A stretch of DNA of 64,000 nt from Streptomyces niger (GTDB taxonomy: Bacteria > Actinomycetota > Actinomycetes > Streptomycetales > Streptomycetaceae), in NCBI RefSeq assembly GCF_000718305.1, contig NZ_JOFQ01000013.1:1-64000 (forward strand). The letters run 5' to 3'. Shown here piece by piece: positions 17,901-26,654 of this stretch. Each line of letters opens with the position of its first letter. Position 1 is the stretch's first letter. The position numbers and the translations under genes are program-made. The notes under the pieces were generated by a model. That model made no database searches, was not told the origin of the DNA, and saw nothing but the letters and a program-made list of their open reading frames with translations.

Positions 17901-18665
17901 ATGCCGGAGCCTGCGTACTCTGAGCAGTCCCTTCCTGGGGGAAGCGGCGCACCCCCGGAGGCCGGCCGGACGCCGCCTTCGGCGGCTACATTCGACATCG
18001 CTTCGTCCGGCGATCGAATGAGGGTGACCGTGCATGCGGACCTCGGTCCTGACGACGGCCACCAAGTCTCCTCGATCGTGCAGCAAGCCCTCGGCATCTC
18101 GGTCGAAGGCATCGATCTGGACCTGAGCGCAGTGAAGTCGTGCGATTCCTCCGGCGTCTACCTGCTGCTCGACCTGCGCCGACGGGCTTTCGAACGGGGC
18201 AAGACCGTCATCATCTGCTCCAGCAGCCCCGCGGTGGAGCGACGGCTTGACCTGACCGGTATCCGGACGCTGTTCGCGCCCCCGAGCCCGAACAACAGGA
18301 ACACCGCGCAGTCAACCGATCAGGACGCACGCTCCGACCACAACACTGCGCAGGACCCGCATGCCGTCAACGCCCAACTGCGACGGGCCATCCAGACCCG
18401 TCCGATCATCGACCTGGCACGCGGCATCCTGATGGTCAGCTTCGGCCTGAGCCCCGACGGAGCCTGGGACGTGCTGGTCACCACCTCACAGAAAACCAAC
18501 ACCAAGCTGCACCGTCTGGCCGGGGACGTGGTGGGCGCCGTTCACGGGCCCGCTCTGTCCAAGGCCGTCCGAGAGCAGTTGGCCGCCGCGGCTGTGAAGG
18601 CAACCGCCGAGTCGCCACCCCGGCCGGCCCGAAACTTCACACCGGAATCTCCCGGCCATCACTGA
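17901..18665 (+). CDS. STAS-ANTAR fusion protein (anti-sigma antagonist domain plus RNA-binding antiterminator domain)
   Basis: A 254-residue protein. Residues about 31-127 form a STAS domain, with LDLSAVKSCDSSGVYLLLDL carrying the Asp-Ser-Ser that is phosphorylated in SpoIIAA-like antagonists. After a Asn/Gln/Ser linker, residues about 157-212 match ANTAR (LRRAIQTRPIIDLARGILMV, then TTSQKTNTKLHRLAGDVV), an RNA-hairpin-binding antitermination domain. The combination suggests a switch linking anti-sigma signalling to transcription antitermination; this is inference. The ATG at 17901 is preferred; the open frame reaches back to 17760, but that part is not protein-like. A strong hairpin lies 150 bp downstream. 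Confidence 0.8.
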   Translation: MPEPAYSEQSLPGGSGAPPEAGRTPPSAATFDIASSGDRMRVTVHADLGPDDGHQVSSIVQQALGISVEGIDLDLSAVKSCDSSGVYLLLDLRRRAFERGKTVIICSSSPAVERRLDLTGIRTLFAPPSPNNRNTAQSTDQDARSDHNTAQDPHAVNAQLRRAIQTRPIIDLARGILMVSFGLSPDGAWDVLVTTSQKTNTKLHRLAGDVVGAVHGPALSKAVREQLAAAAVKATAESPPRPARNFTPESPGHH

Positions 18666-19166
18666 CACGCACCCTCTGTCGCCGGCTCTGCGATCCCAGG
18701 AGCAGTGCCGGCCCGCACGGCCCAGGACTGCGCGGGCTACGAGTCGCGATGTGGTGTCGATCCGCTGAGGTCTCATGCCGTGCCGGTGGACGTGGTCCCG
18801 GCTCATGAGTGTGTGAGCGGGGCGGCGCTGCGCTCGCAGTACCGCCCCGCTCGTACCCACTGAGGCTTTCGCGACGTCGCGGGCTGCACGGCACGCTTTC
18901 CCCGAGCGCTGGCATCTGTGCCGTCCCGTGCTCCCGGCGCCTGCCCGGCCCGGCACAGGTCAGACGCCGCCGAACGGTGGAACTACGAGGTGGCCGCGCC
19001 CGGGAAACCAGCGCGACCGCGAGGCCGACGAGCGGGCGGACCGGCTCGCCGCGCGGGAAGGCCCGGGAAGGCCGCAGACGCAGCTGGCCGCGACAGCGTC
19101 CGCCGGGGCCCGAGAGGCTCTCAGCCCGGTCCGGCTCGGCCTCTGCCCTGCCCGTCACCGCACCGG
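18666..19166. other. Non-coding stretch between STAS-ANTAR and lysR
   Basis: No convincing gene is seen in these 501 bases on either strand; the open frames have no recognisable domains. The only clear structure is the nested hairpin at 18815-18852. The rest may be eroded coding DNA, in line with the pseudogenes just to the left. Confidence 0.6.
18815..18852. terminator. Nested perfect hairpin
   Basis: GAGCGGGGCGG (18815-18825) pairs perfectly with CCGCCCCGCTC (18842-18852). Inside the loop CTGCG (18828-18832) pairs with CGCAG (18835-18839). No T-run follows on either side. It is a probable terminator for the STAS-ANTAR gene, or a structured RNA. Confidence 0.6.
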
Positions 19167-20162
19167 TCAGGGCACCGCCCGCGTCAGTCCCAGCAACTCC
19201 CGCGCCGGCCCCGTAGGGCGTTGGCCTGTGGGCCAGATCGCTCGGAGGTCGCGGCCGAGGGGAATGCCCGGGACCGGGATTTCCACCAGACGGCGGGCTG
19301 CCAGTTCTTCGCCGACGGCGAGTTCGCTGAGGACCGAGGGGCCGGCGGCGCTGACTGCGGCGGCTTTCACCGCGGTGGTGGAGGCGAGTTCGAGGAGTGG
19401 GGGCGCAAGGGGGCCGCAGAGCGCCAGGGCCGCGTCGAGGACCTGGCGGGTGCCGGAGCCCTGTTCGCGGAGGATCAGGGGGGTGGCGGCCAGTTCGCGG
19501 CCGGTCAAGGGGGTGCGACGGCGGGCCCATGGGTGGGACGGGGCGGTGACCACCATCAGGCGGTCGTGGGCGATGACCGCGCCGTCCAGCCCGGGCGGTA
19601 CGTCCAGGCCCTCGACGAAGCCGAGGTCGGCCTCGGCGGAGAGGACCCGTTCCGCGACCACGGCGGAGTTGCCCGCGGACAGCGACACCGCGGTGTCCGG
19701 GCGCTGGGTGCGCAGCGCGATCAGCCAGCCGGGGAGGAGGTACTCGGCGATGGTCATGCTCGCGGCCACGCGGAGCCGGGAGTCGCGCCGGGCCCGCAGC
19801 GCCTGCGCGCCCGCGTCGAAGGCCTCGGCCGCCTCCACGATCCGCCGCGCCCAGTCCGTGACGAGCGCGCCGGCATCGGTGAGCCGGGAGCCGCGCGGTG
19901 AGCGTTCGACGAGGCCGACGCCCAACTGGCTCTCCATGGCACGGAGTCGGCTGGAGGCGGCGGGCTGGGTGATGCCCAGCTCCTTCGCGGCGCGGCCCAG
20001 GCTGCCCAGCCGGGCCACGGCGAGCAGGAGCTCCAGCGCGCCGAGGTCCGGGACGCGGTGCGCCAGCCGGCCACCGTGCGCCGGTCCGCCGTCCTGCGCC
20101 GGCCGGCCGCGGTGCGCCGCTTCCGGCACACTTCCTTCCTGTTCCCGCTCCGCTTCGCTCAT
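19167..20162 (-). CDS. LysR-family transcriptional regulator
   Basis: A 331-residue LysR regulator. A Gly/His-rich N-terminal extension of about 35 residues precedes the helix-turn-helix (ALELLLAVARLGSLGRAAKE, then GITQPAASSRLRAMESQL), followed by the two-lobed effector domain (about 125-325). It lies divergently from a TDT-family transporter with 70 bp between the starts, the classic arrangement of a LysR activator and its target. The ATG at 20162 overlaps an inverted repeat, suggesting autoregulation. The effector is unknown; for TDT pumps it could be sulfite, malate or tellurite. Confidence 0.88.
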   Translation of the reverse strand: MSEAEREQEGSVPEAAHRGRPAQDGGPAHGGRLAHRVPDLGALELLLAVARLGSLGRAAKELGITQPAASSRLRAMESQLGVGLVERSPRGSRLTDAGALVTDWARRIVEAAEAFDAGAQALRARRDSRLRVAASMTIAEYLLPGWLIALRTQRPDTAVSLSAGNSAVVAERVLSAEADLGFVEGLDVPPGLDGAVIAHDRLMVVTAPSHPWARRRTPLTGRELAATPLILREQGSGTRQVLDAALALCGPLAPPLLELASTTAVKAAAVSAAGPSVLSELAVGEELAARRLVEIPVPGIPLGRDLRAIWPTGQRPTGPARELLGLTRAVP

Positions 20163-20176
20163 AAGACCAGCTTATG
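20160..20176. promoter_or_regulatory. LysR-type operator CATAAG-N5-CTTATG
   Basis: A perfect six-base inverted repeat with a five-base spacer overlaps the lysR start codon and faces the transporter gene. It fits the ATAAG-N5-CTTAT shape seen for several LysR regulators. A further CTCATAGG half-like site lies just right of it. Confidence 0.6.
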
Positions 20177-20232
20177 TCCTCATAGGAGTGAGCCCCCTGG
20201 TGGAACCCGGCGTGTGGCGAAACGCTGGTGGC

Positions 20233-21411
20233 ATGGCAACCCTCGCGCATTCCAGTTCCCGTCCGGTGACCGGTTCCGACGGCCGTCCCCGTGGCTCCGT
20301 ACGGCACCTCGGCCCCAACTGGTACGCCGCCGTCATGGGTACGGCGATCGTCGCCAACGCCGGTGCCACCCTCCCGGTGCACTCAGGCGTACTGCGTTCC
20401 GCGTACGAAGCCGTCTGGGCGCTGTCGGCCGTCCTGCTGGCCGTGCTGCTCGCCGCCCGCGCCGCGCACTGGGTCCGCCACACCGACCAGGCCAGGGCGC
20501 ACCTGCTCGATCCGGCCGTGGCCCCGTTCCACGGCTGCCTGGCGATGGCGCTGCTGGCGGTCGGCGGCGGCACGCTCGCCGTGGGCAAGGACGTGATCGG
20601 TCTGTCCCCGGCGGTGGCGGTGGACAGTGTGCTGTGGGTCGCCGGGACCGTGACCGGGCTGGCCGCGGCGGCGGCCGTGCCGTACCTGATGGTGACCCGG
20701 CACCGTATCGACGTCGGCTCGGCCTCCCCCGCCTGGCTGCTGCCCATCGTCGCCCCGATGGTCTCCGCGGCCATCGGGCCCGGCCTGATCCCGCATCTGC
20801 CGGCCGGTCAGTGGCGGGAGGCGTTGCTGCTGGGCTGCTACGGCATGTTCGGGCTGTCCCTGCTGACCGTGCTGGCCATGCTGCCGCTGGTGCTCTCCCG
20901 GCTGATCCACCACGGCCCGCTGCCGCTCGCCGCGACGCCCGCGCTGGTCCTCGTGCTCGGCCCGCTCGGCCAGTCCACGACCGCGGTGGGCAACCTCGCG
21001 AACGCCGCGCCCGCCGCCGGCTCCGCGTACAGCGGCGCGATGACCGCCTTCGCCGTGCTGTACGGCGTGCCGGTGATGGGGTTCGCGCTGCTGTGGCTGC
21101 TGCTCTCCGCCGCGCTGGTGGCCCGCGCGTTCCGCGGCGGGATGCGCTTCTCGATGACCTGGTGGGCGTTCACCTTCCCTGTCGGTACGTGTGTCACCGG
21201 CGCCGCCGGGCTGGCCGGGCACACCGGACTGGTCCTGTACGACTGGCTCACCGTCGGGCTGTACCTGCTCCTGGTGGCGGGCTGGCTGACGGCCTTCGTG
21301 TATACGGCCCGCGGGCTCGTCCGGGGCACGCTCCTCGCGCCGCCCGCCTCGGCCGCGGCATCGACGGCTACGGCTACGGCTACAGCCACGGCTACGGCGA
21401 CGTCTACCTGA
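20233..21411 (+). CDS. TDT-family transporter (SLAC1/TehA-like)
   Basis: A 392-residue membrane protein with ten predicted helices and the family opening LGPNWYAAVMGTAIVANAGA. TDT proteins include sulfite exporters, malate carriers and TehA. Paired with a divergent LysR gene it is probably induced by its anionic substrate. The ATG at 20233 begins a good N-terminus, but in-frame GTG codons at 20200 and 20212 are alternatives, with AGGAG upstream at 20184. The last 15 or so residues are alternating Thr-Ala encoded by a hexanucleotide repeat and lie beyond the last helix, so they are probably not functional. Confidence 0.85.
   Translation: MATLAHSSSRPVTGSDGRPRGSVRHLGPNWYAAVMGTAIVANAGATLPVHSGVLRSAYEAVWALSAVLLAVLLAARAAHWVRHTDQARAHLLDPAVAPFHGCLAMALLAVGGGTLAVGKDVIGLSPAVAVDSVLWVAGTVTGLAAAAAVPYLMVTRHRIDVGSASPAWLLPIVAPMVSAAIGPGLIPHLPAGQWREALLLGCYGMFGLSLLTVLAMLPLVLSRLIHHGPLPLAATPALVLVLGPLGQSTTAVGNLANAAPAAGSAYSGAMTAFAVLYGVPVMGFALLWLLLSAALVARAFRGGMRFSMTWWAFTFPVGTCVTGAAGLAGHTGLVLYDWLTVGLYLLLVAGWLTAFVYTARGLVRGTLLAPPASAAASTATATATATATATST
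21364..21411 (+). repeat. In-frame hexanucleotide repeat (ACGGCT)
   Basis: Seven near-copies of ACGGCT run to the stop codon and encode a Thr-Ala tail on the transporter. One copy reads ACAGCC. The length may vary between strains through slippage. Confidence 0.8.
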
Positions 21412-21507
21412 CGCCCGCCCGGACCCGCGCGCAGGACCGCGCCCGGGCCCGCGCCCAGGCCTGCGCCCCGGGCGGTGTGCCGGCAGGTGGCTGCCGGCGC
21501 GCCGCCG

Positions 21508-22251
21508 CTACCGCCGTACGGCCGCCTCCAGCGCCGTCCGCAGCACCCCGGGAGCCGCCGCCAACGACGGGCCGTACCAGGTGAGATGGCGGCCGCTGAC
21601 GAGCGCGGCGGGCATCCCCGGGAACGCCTCGGGGCCGTCGTCGGCGGTGAAGCGGTACGGCTCGTCGGGGAGGACGACGAGGTCGGCGCCGCGGGCGTTC
21701 AGCTCGTCGAGGGGGATCTTCGGGTAGCGGTCGGCGTGGTCCGCGTACAGGTTGCGGACGCCCAGCCGGGCCAGCAGGTCACCCGCGAAGGTGGCCCGGC
21801 CGAGAACCATCCACGGCCGCCGCCAGATCGGCACCACGGCGGTGAGCGGCGGGTCGTACGCCGGGACCTCGCGCCAGGCCGCCTCCGCGTCGTCCAGCCA
21901 GCTCGGGCGGGGCAGCCCGCAGCCGCGTACCAGGACACGGTCCAGCTCGCGGAAGGCCTGCGGCAGGTCGCGGACCTCGGTGACGAGCACGTCCAGCCCG
22001 GCGGCGCGGAGCGCGGCGAGGTCGGCGGGGCGGTTCTCCTCCTCGTTGGCGATCACCAGGTCGGGGGCGAGCGCCGCGATCCGCGCGGTGTCGGGGTTCT
22101 TGGTGCCGCCGATGCGCGGGACGTCGAGGCCGGCGGGGTGGCTGCACCAGTCGGTGACGCCGGCCAGCAGCTCGGGCCCGGTGGCGGCGACGGCCTCAGT
22201 CAGGGACGGGACGAGGGAGACCACCTTGCGTACGGGAGCGTGAGAGGTCAT
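21508..22251 (-). CDS. Helical-backbone metal-receptor protein (BtuF-like, no export signal)
   Basis: A 247-residue protein resembling the periplasmic-binding fold that binds cobalamin or iron complexes (VVSLVPSLTEAVAATGPELL, WCSHPAGLDVPRIGGTKNPD, DLVIANEEENRPADLAAL). It has neither a lipobox nor a signal peptide, and no ABC permease or ATPase gene is adjacent, so it is likely a cytoplasmic binding protein rather than a transporter subunit. The ATG at 22251 lies six bases after a TACGGT box on its strand, so the message is probably leaderless. The reading frame extends further upstream but is not protein-like there. Confidence 0.82.
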   Translation of the reverse strand: MTSHAPVRKVVSLVPSLTEAVAATGPELLAGVTDWCSHPAGLDVPRIGGTKNPDTARIAALAPDLVIANEEENRPADLAALRAAGLDVLVTEVRDLPQAFRELDRVLVRGCGLPRPSWLDDAEAAWREVPAYDPPLTAVVPIWRRPWMVLGRATFAGDLLARLGVRNLYADHADRYPKIPLDELNARGADLVVLPDEPYRFTADDGPEAFPGMPAALVSGRHLTWYGPSLAAAPGVLRTALEAAVRR

Positions 22252-22257
22252 CGCCCC

Positions 22258-22263
22258 ACCGTA
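22258..22263 (-). promoter_or_regulatory. Leaderless -10 box (TACGGT)
   Basis: Read on the minus strand, TACGGT is exactly six bases from the ATG at 22251. No Shine-Dalgarno sequence precedes this start. Confidence 0.45.
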
Positions 22264-22324
22264 GGCCCCGCGACAGGGCCTGCCGACCGCGGACGGGCCC
22301 CGTCGTCGGAGTGCCGACACGCGG

Positions 22325-22361
22325 ACGGGCCCCGCCACCGGAGTGCGGTGGCGGGGCCCGT
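22325..22361. terminator. Strong hairpin after the betaine transporter operon
   Basis: A perfect 16-bp stem (ACGGGCCCCGCCACCG and its complement) with a five-base loop GAGTG lies 45 bases past the stop at 22406. A related sequence with GGAGTGCC just to its left looks like a degenerate second copy of the same element. Confidence 0.75.
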
Positions 22362-22405
22362 ACCAGGGAGGGGCGACCGGTCAGGACCGGTTCGGCGTCA
22401 CGGTG

Positions 22406-25009
22406 TCACTTCACCGGCGCCATCTTGTCGACGATGCCCGGGTGGGCCTCGACCCACTTCTTGACGCCCTCTTCCTCATGACCGGTGCCGGCCTTGTTGA
22501 CGGCCTGCTCCAGGCTCGCCAGTTCCTCGGGCTGCATGTGCCAGTTCTTCAGCCACTTGCTGAACTCGGGGAACTTCTTGGGGAAGCTCTTGTTCGCGAG
22601 CGACTTGATCTGGTTGTTGGCGCCCCAGGTGCCCTTCGGGTCCTTCAGCTTGGTCAGGTCGTACTTGTCGTACGCCCAGTGCGGCGACCACAGGACGACC
22701 GCGATGGGCTCCTTCTTGGCGTAGGACCGCTCCAGCTCGGCGAGCATGGCGCTGGTGCCGGCCTCGGTGACCTTCATGTCCTTGATGCCGTAGGCCGGCA
22801 GGACCTTGCTCTTCAGGCGCTTCATCTCACCGGTGCCCGGCTCGATGCCGATGATCTTGCCCTTGAACTCGTCCTTGTGCTCACGCAGATCGTCCATGGT
22901 CTTCACGCCCTTCACGTAGGAAGGCACCGCGATCTCCAGGGACGTCTTGTCGTACCACGCACCGAGGTCGACGAGATCGTTCTTGTACTTGTCCCAGTAC
23001 TGCTTCTGCGCGACCGGCAGCCAGGCGTCCATCTCCACGTCGACCTGGCCGGTGGACATGCCGGTCCACATCGGTCCCACGTCGAGGTTGCGCATCTTCG
23101 GCTTGTAGCCGCGCTGCTCCAGGACGTACTTCCACAGGAAGGAGGTGGCGATGCCCTCGTCCCAGGACGGGTAGCCGATGTTCGGCGCGGCGCCGGCGTC
23201 CTTGCCCTTGGCGTAGGCGCCCGGGGCCGGGGCCAGCTTGTCGGCCATGCCCGGGTTCTTCTTCAGCCAGGCCTTGACGCCGTCCTGCTCGTGGCCCTTG
23301 CCGGCGTCCTGGATCTCCGCCTCCAGGCTGGTGAGCTGCCCCTCGTCCAGGTGGAAGTTCTTCATCCACGAGGCAACCTGCGGCTCGTCCTTGGAGAAGC
23401 CCTTGCGGCCGAGGGCGTGGATGCCGTCACCGGAGCCGAAGGAGCCCTTGGGGTCCTTGAGCTTGGTCAGCTTGTACTTGCTGTACGCCCAGTGCGGGGA
23501 CCACAGGGTCACCGCGACCGGCTTCTTGGCCTTGATCGAGCGGTCCAGCTCGGCCAGCATCGAGGAGGTGCTGGACTGCTGGAGCTTGTACTCGCCGGCC
23601 AGGCCGTAGTCCTTGAGGACCTTGTCCTTGACGATCTTCATCTCGCCGGCGCCCGGCTCGATGCCGACGATCTTGCCGCCGAACTCCTTGCCCTTGCCCT
23701 TGAGGTCGTCGAGCGTCTTCACGCCCTTGACGTAGGACGGTACGGCGATCTCCAGGGAGGTCTTGTCGTACCAGGCGCCGTAGTCCTCGAGCTTGTTCTT
23801 GTACTTCTTCCAGTACGAGGCGTGGGTGACCGGCAGCCAGGAGTTGGTCTGCACGTCGATGTCGCCCTGGGCCTGGCCCGTGTAGAGCGCGCCGGCCTCC
23901 AGGGCCTGCGCCTTGGGCTTGAAGCCGCGCTGCTCCAGCAGCTCCTTCCACAGGTACGTGGTGGCCTTGCCCTCGTCCCAGTTGACGTAGCCGAGGTTGA
24001 TCGTCCGACCGTCGCCGATGCCGGCGGCCGAGTTCTCGCTCTTGCCGCCGAAGGCGTTCATGCCGCCCGCGGCCAGCGCGAGCACGACCACGCCGACCAT
24101 CGCGAGCGAGGTCGCCGGGCGCCACTGCAGGAACTTCCAGCCGCCGAGCGCGGCCTGCGCCTTGGCCAGCGCGCGCCGGCCGAGCGGCGAGACCCGCTGG
24201 TTCAGGGCGCCGGTCATCCGATCCAGGTACATGGCGAGGATGACCACCGCGAGACCGGCCTCGGTGCCCAGACCCACGTCGACGGAGCTGATCGCGTCGT
24301 AGACGGAGGAGCCCAGACCGCCGCCGCCGACCATGCCGGCGATGACGACCATGGACAGCGCCAGCATGATGACCTGGTTGATGCCGGCCATGATCGTGGG
24401 CAGCGCGAGCGGGATCTGCACGCGGAAGAGCGTGCGGCGCGGGTGCGTGCCGAAGGCGTCGGCCGCCTCCACCAGCTCCGCGTCGACCTGCCGGATGCCC
24501 AGCTCGGTCATGCGGACGGCGGGCGGCATGGCGAAGACGATGGTCGCCACGATGCCGGGGACCACGCCGAGGCCGAAGAAGAGGATGCCCGGGATCAGGT
24601 ACACCATCGCCGGCATCGTCTGCATCAGGTCCAGGACCGGGCGCACCGCGCCGCTGACCGCACGGTTGCGGGCGGCCCAGATGCCCAGCGGCACCGAGAT
24701 GACGACGATGACCAGGCAGGCCACCAGGACCAGGGAGAGGCTCTCCATGGTCGCGTCCCACTGTTCGATCGAGTCGATCAGTACGAAGCCGAGGAAGGTC
24801 AGTACGGCGGCGAGGAAGCCGCGCAGCCACCAGGCGAGCACCGCGAGGATGCCCGCGAGGAACAGCGGCTCGGGCGCCGCGAGCACCATGTGGAAGAAGC
24901 CGTACACCGCGTTGAGCACGCTGGTGATGGCGTCGAAGAGCCAGGCGACGTTCGACCGCAGCCAGTCGACTGCGGCGTCGGCCCAGGCGCCGATCTCGAT
25001 CCTAGGCAC
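22406..25009 (-). CDS. Glycine betaine/proline ABC permease fused to two substrate-binding domains
   Basis: An 867-residue fusion. Residues about 1-320 are a ProW/OpuAB-type permease with the coupling motif EAADAFGTHPRRTLFRVQIP, followed by one more membrane helix. Residues about 335-590 and 610-867 are two tandem OpuAC-like binding domains, each with the Trp-box features NWDEG/SWDEG, SWLPV or AWLPV, WYDKTSLEIAVPSYVKGVKT and LWSPHWAY. Fusions with one domain are known (OpuABC); two in tandem doubles the binding sites per subunit. It imports compatible solutes during osmotic stress. The GTG at 25009 overlaps the stop of the ATPase gene by eight bases, so both are made together. Confidence 0.9.
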   Translation of the reverse strand: MPRIEIGAWADAAVDWLRSNVAWLFDAITSVLNAVYGFFHMVLAAPEPLFLAGILAVLAWWLRGFLAAVLTFLGFVLIDSIEQWDATMESLSLVLVACLVIVVISVPLGIWAARNRAVSGAVRPVLDLMQTMPAMVYLIPGILFFGLGVVPGIVATIVFAMPPAVRMTELGIRQVDAELVEAADAFGTHPRRTLFRVQIPLALPTIMAGINQVIMLALSMVVIAGMVGGGGLGSSVYDAISSVDVGLGTEAGLAVVILAMYLDRMTGALNQRVSPLGRRALAKAQAALGGWKFLQWRPATSLAMVGVVVLALAAGGMNAFGGKSENSAAGIGDGRTINLGYVNWDEGKATTYLWKELLEQRGFKPKAQALEAGALYTGQAQGDIDVQTNSWLPVTHASYWKKYKNKLEDYGAWYDKTSLEIAVPSYVKGVKTLDDLKGKGKEFGGKIVGIEPGAGEMKIVKDKVLKDYGLAGEYKLQQSSTSSMLAELDRSIKAKKPVAVTLWSPHWAYSKYKLTKLKDPKGSFGSGDGIHALGRKGFSKDEPQVASWMKNFHLDEGQLTSLEAEIQDAGKGHEQDGVKAWLKKNPGMADKLAPAPGAYAKGKDAGAAPNIGYPSWDEGIATSFLWKYVLEQRGYKPKMRNLDVGPMWTGMSTGQVDVEMDAWLPVAQKQYWDKYKNDLVDLGAWYDKTSLEIAVPSYVKGVKTMDDLREHKDEFKGKIIGIEPGTGEMKRLKSKVLPAYGIKDMKVTEAGTSAMLAELERSYAKKEPIAVVLWSPHWAYDKYDLTKLKDPKGTWGANNQIKSLANKSFPKKFPEFSKWLKNWHMQPEELASLEQAVNKAGTGHEEEGVKKWVEAHPGIVDKMAPVK

Positions 25010-26324
25010 CGGCGATCACCTTGCTCCCGTCGGCGGGCTTGTCGTCGCCGGTCTTGTCATCGGCGGACTTGCCGTCGCCGGTCGTGTCCTCGCCGCTCTT
25101 CTCCACCGTGTCGGCGTCCGTCGGCTTCGCGTCCTCGGGCTGCTTGTCCTCGGGCGTGACGTCCGCGGGCTTCGCGTCCTCCGGCTGCTTGTCCTCCGGC
25201 TGCTTCGCGTCCGCGGAGGCCGGCTGCGCGGGTACGCCGGCGGCCGGTGCGGTGTCCGCCTCGGCCTCGCCGAGCACGGCGAGCAGCCGCTGCGTCGGCA
25301 CGGCGCCGACCAGCTCACCGGCGGCGTCGACGACGGCCACCGGGACCGTGCTGGCCGAGCAGGGCGCGAACAGGTCGACGAGCGGGGTGTCCTCGGTGAC
25401 CGTGGCGGGCGCCGCGGCGCGGAACCGCTCGGCGGTGGACATCTCCTGGCCGTTGGCGTCCTTGCCGCCCAGTACCGACGCCACGTCCGTCATGATCGCG
25501 CCCGCGGTCAGCACGCGGGTGCGGTCGACGTCCTGGATGAAGGAGGCGACGTAGTCGTTGGAGGGCCGGACGAGGATGTCCTCGGCGGTGCCGTTCTGGA
25601 CGACCCGGCCGTCGCGCATGACGGCGATCCGGTCGCCGAGCCGCATGGCCTCGTTCAGGTCGTGGGTGATGAAGACGATCGTCTTCTTCAGCGTCTTCTG
25701 CAGTTCCAGCAGCTGGTCCTGCATGTCGCGGCGGATCAGCGGGTCCAGCGCGCTGAAGGACTCGTCCATCAGCAGCAGGTCCGCGTCAGTGGCCAGCGCA
25801 CGGGCCAGGCCCACGCGCTGCTGCATGCCGCCGGACAGCTCGTCGGGCCAAGACTTCTCCCAGCCCTTCAGGCCCGCGAGCTCCAGCGCCTCATGGGCAC
25901 GCTTCTGCCGCTCGGCCTTCGGTACGCCCTGCACCTCCAGCCCGTACGCGGCGTTCTCCAGCACGCTGCGGTGCGGGAAGAGCGCGAAGTGCTGGAAGAC
26001 CATGGAGATCTTCTGCGAACGGACCCGGCGCAGCTCTTTCGGGCTGAGCGTGGTCAGGTCCTGGCCGTCGAACCGCACACTGCCCGCGGTCGGCTCCAGC
26101 AGCCCGTTCAGCATGCGCAGCAGCGTGGACTTGCCGGAACCCGACAGACCCATGACGACGAAGATCTGGCCTTCGTCCACGGTGAACGACGCATCGATCA
26201 CCGCTGCCGTCGTACCCTCGGCGCGCAGCTCGTCGCGGGTTGCCCCGCCCTCGAGTTTCCGCACGGCGTCATCGGGTCGTCTGCCGAACACTTTGTACAG
26301 GTGCTCGGCTTGCAGCCTGGACAC
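25002..26324 (-). CDS. proV: Glycine betaine/proline ABC transporter ATP-binding protein
   Basis: A 440-residue ATPase with Walker A GLSGSGKST, Q-loop VFQHFALFPHRSV, signature LSGGMQQRV, Walker B LLLMDESFSALD and switch His in ITHDLNEA. A CBS-like region follows (about residues 270-360), as in ProV/OpuAA, where it senses ionic strength. The last 80 residues are a low-complexity acidic-Lys-Pro repeat (EDKQPEDAKPAD and variants) that is probably disordered. The GTG at 26324 is used because AGAGG lies five bases upstream; the ATG overlapping it is out of frame. It is the first gene of the transporter operon, with a 330-bp upstream region. Confidence 0.9.
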   Translation of the reverse strand: MSRLQAEHLYKVFGRRPDDAVRKLEGGATRDELRAEGTTAAVIDASFTVDEGQIFVVMGLSGSGKSTLLRMLNGLLEPTAGSVRFDGQDLTTLSPKELRRVRSQKISMVFQHFALFPHRSVLENAAYGLEVQGVPKAERQKRAHEALELAGLKGWEKSWPDELSGGMQQRVGLARALATDADLLLMDESFSALDPLIRRDMQDQLLELQKTLKKTIVFITHDLNEAMRLGDRIAVMRDGRVVQNGTAEDILVRPSNDYVASFIQDVDRTRVLTAGAIMTDVASVLGGKDANGQEMSTAERFRAAAPATVTEDTPLVDLFAPCSASTVPVAVVDAAGELVGAVPTQRLLAVLGEAEADTAPAAGVPAQPASADAKQPEDKQPEDAKPADVTPEDKQPEDAKPTDADTVEKSGEDTTGDGKSADDKTGDDKPADGSKVIAGA

Positions 26325-26654
26325 ATACACCTCTCGAGTCGAACCAAGGTACGGCCCGTCCCAAGCCATGGGTGATCCCCAGGCCGAAAGGCTGGGGAGG
26401 GGCCGTGGAGCGGCACGACTTCGGGCCGCCTGCGCCGGGAAAAGAAAAGTTGAATCCCTTACCGGTTCCGCTCCGGGTGCGCGCATGCCCCCGTTTATTC
26501 ACGCCAAACACATCAGTGGCATGGCTCACACAGGTCACAGGTTTGATACGGCGTCACATGCGACCCGGACACGCCTGCTCGCGACTCAGACGCGATGCAC
26601 GGTGAACGGGGACACACGCCGGGCGCTGTCAGTGGCGTGCGGCATCATCGGCGT
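26325..26654 (-). promoter_or_regulatory. Upstream region of the betaine transporter operon with GAAA-loop hairpin
   Basis: The 330-bp gap holds no gene. About 55 bases before the ATPase start, 26377-26397 forms a hairpin with CCCC-AGGCC pairing to GGCTGGGG around a loop that reads GAAA on the plus strand (TTTC in the mRNA). The run AAAAGAAAAG (about 26440-26449) is the most AT-rich part and a likely promoter element. It is a long leader for an osmotically controlled operon, but I cannot match it to a known riboswitch. Confidence 0.45.

Noticed and set aside
21364..21411. Short repeats here and elsewhere as a CRISPR array
   Set aside because: The repeats are directly adjacent without spacers, and no cas genes are present.
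26325..26654. Cyclic di-AMP (ydaO/yuaA) riboswitch upstream of the betaine transporter
   Set aside because: Pieces such as GCGGAACC look similar, but the conserved 3' half of the motif (CCGAACCCGACAGCTAAC-like) is missing.
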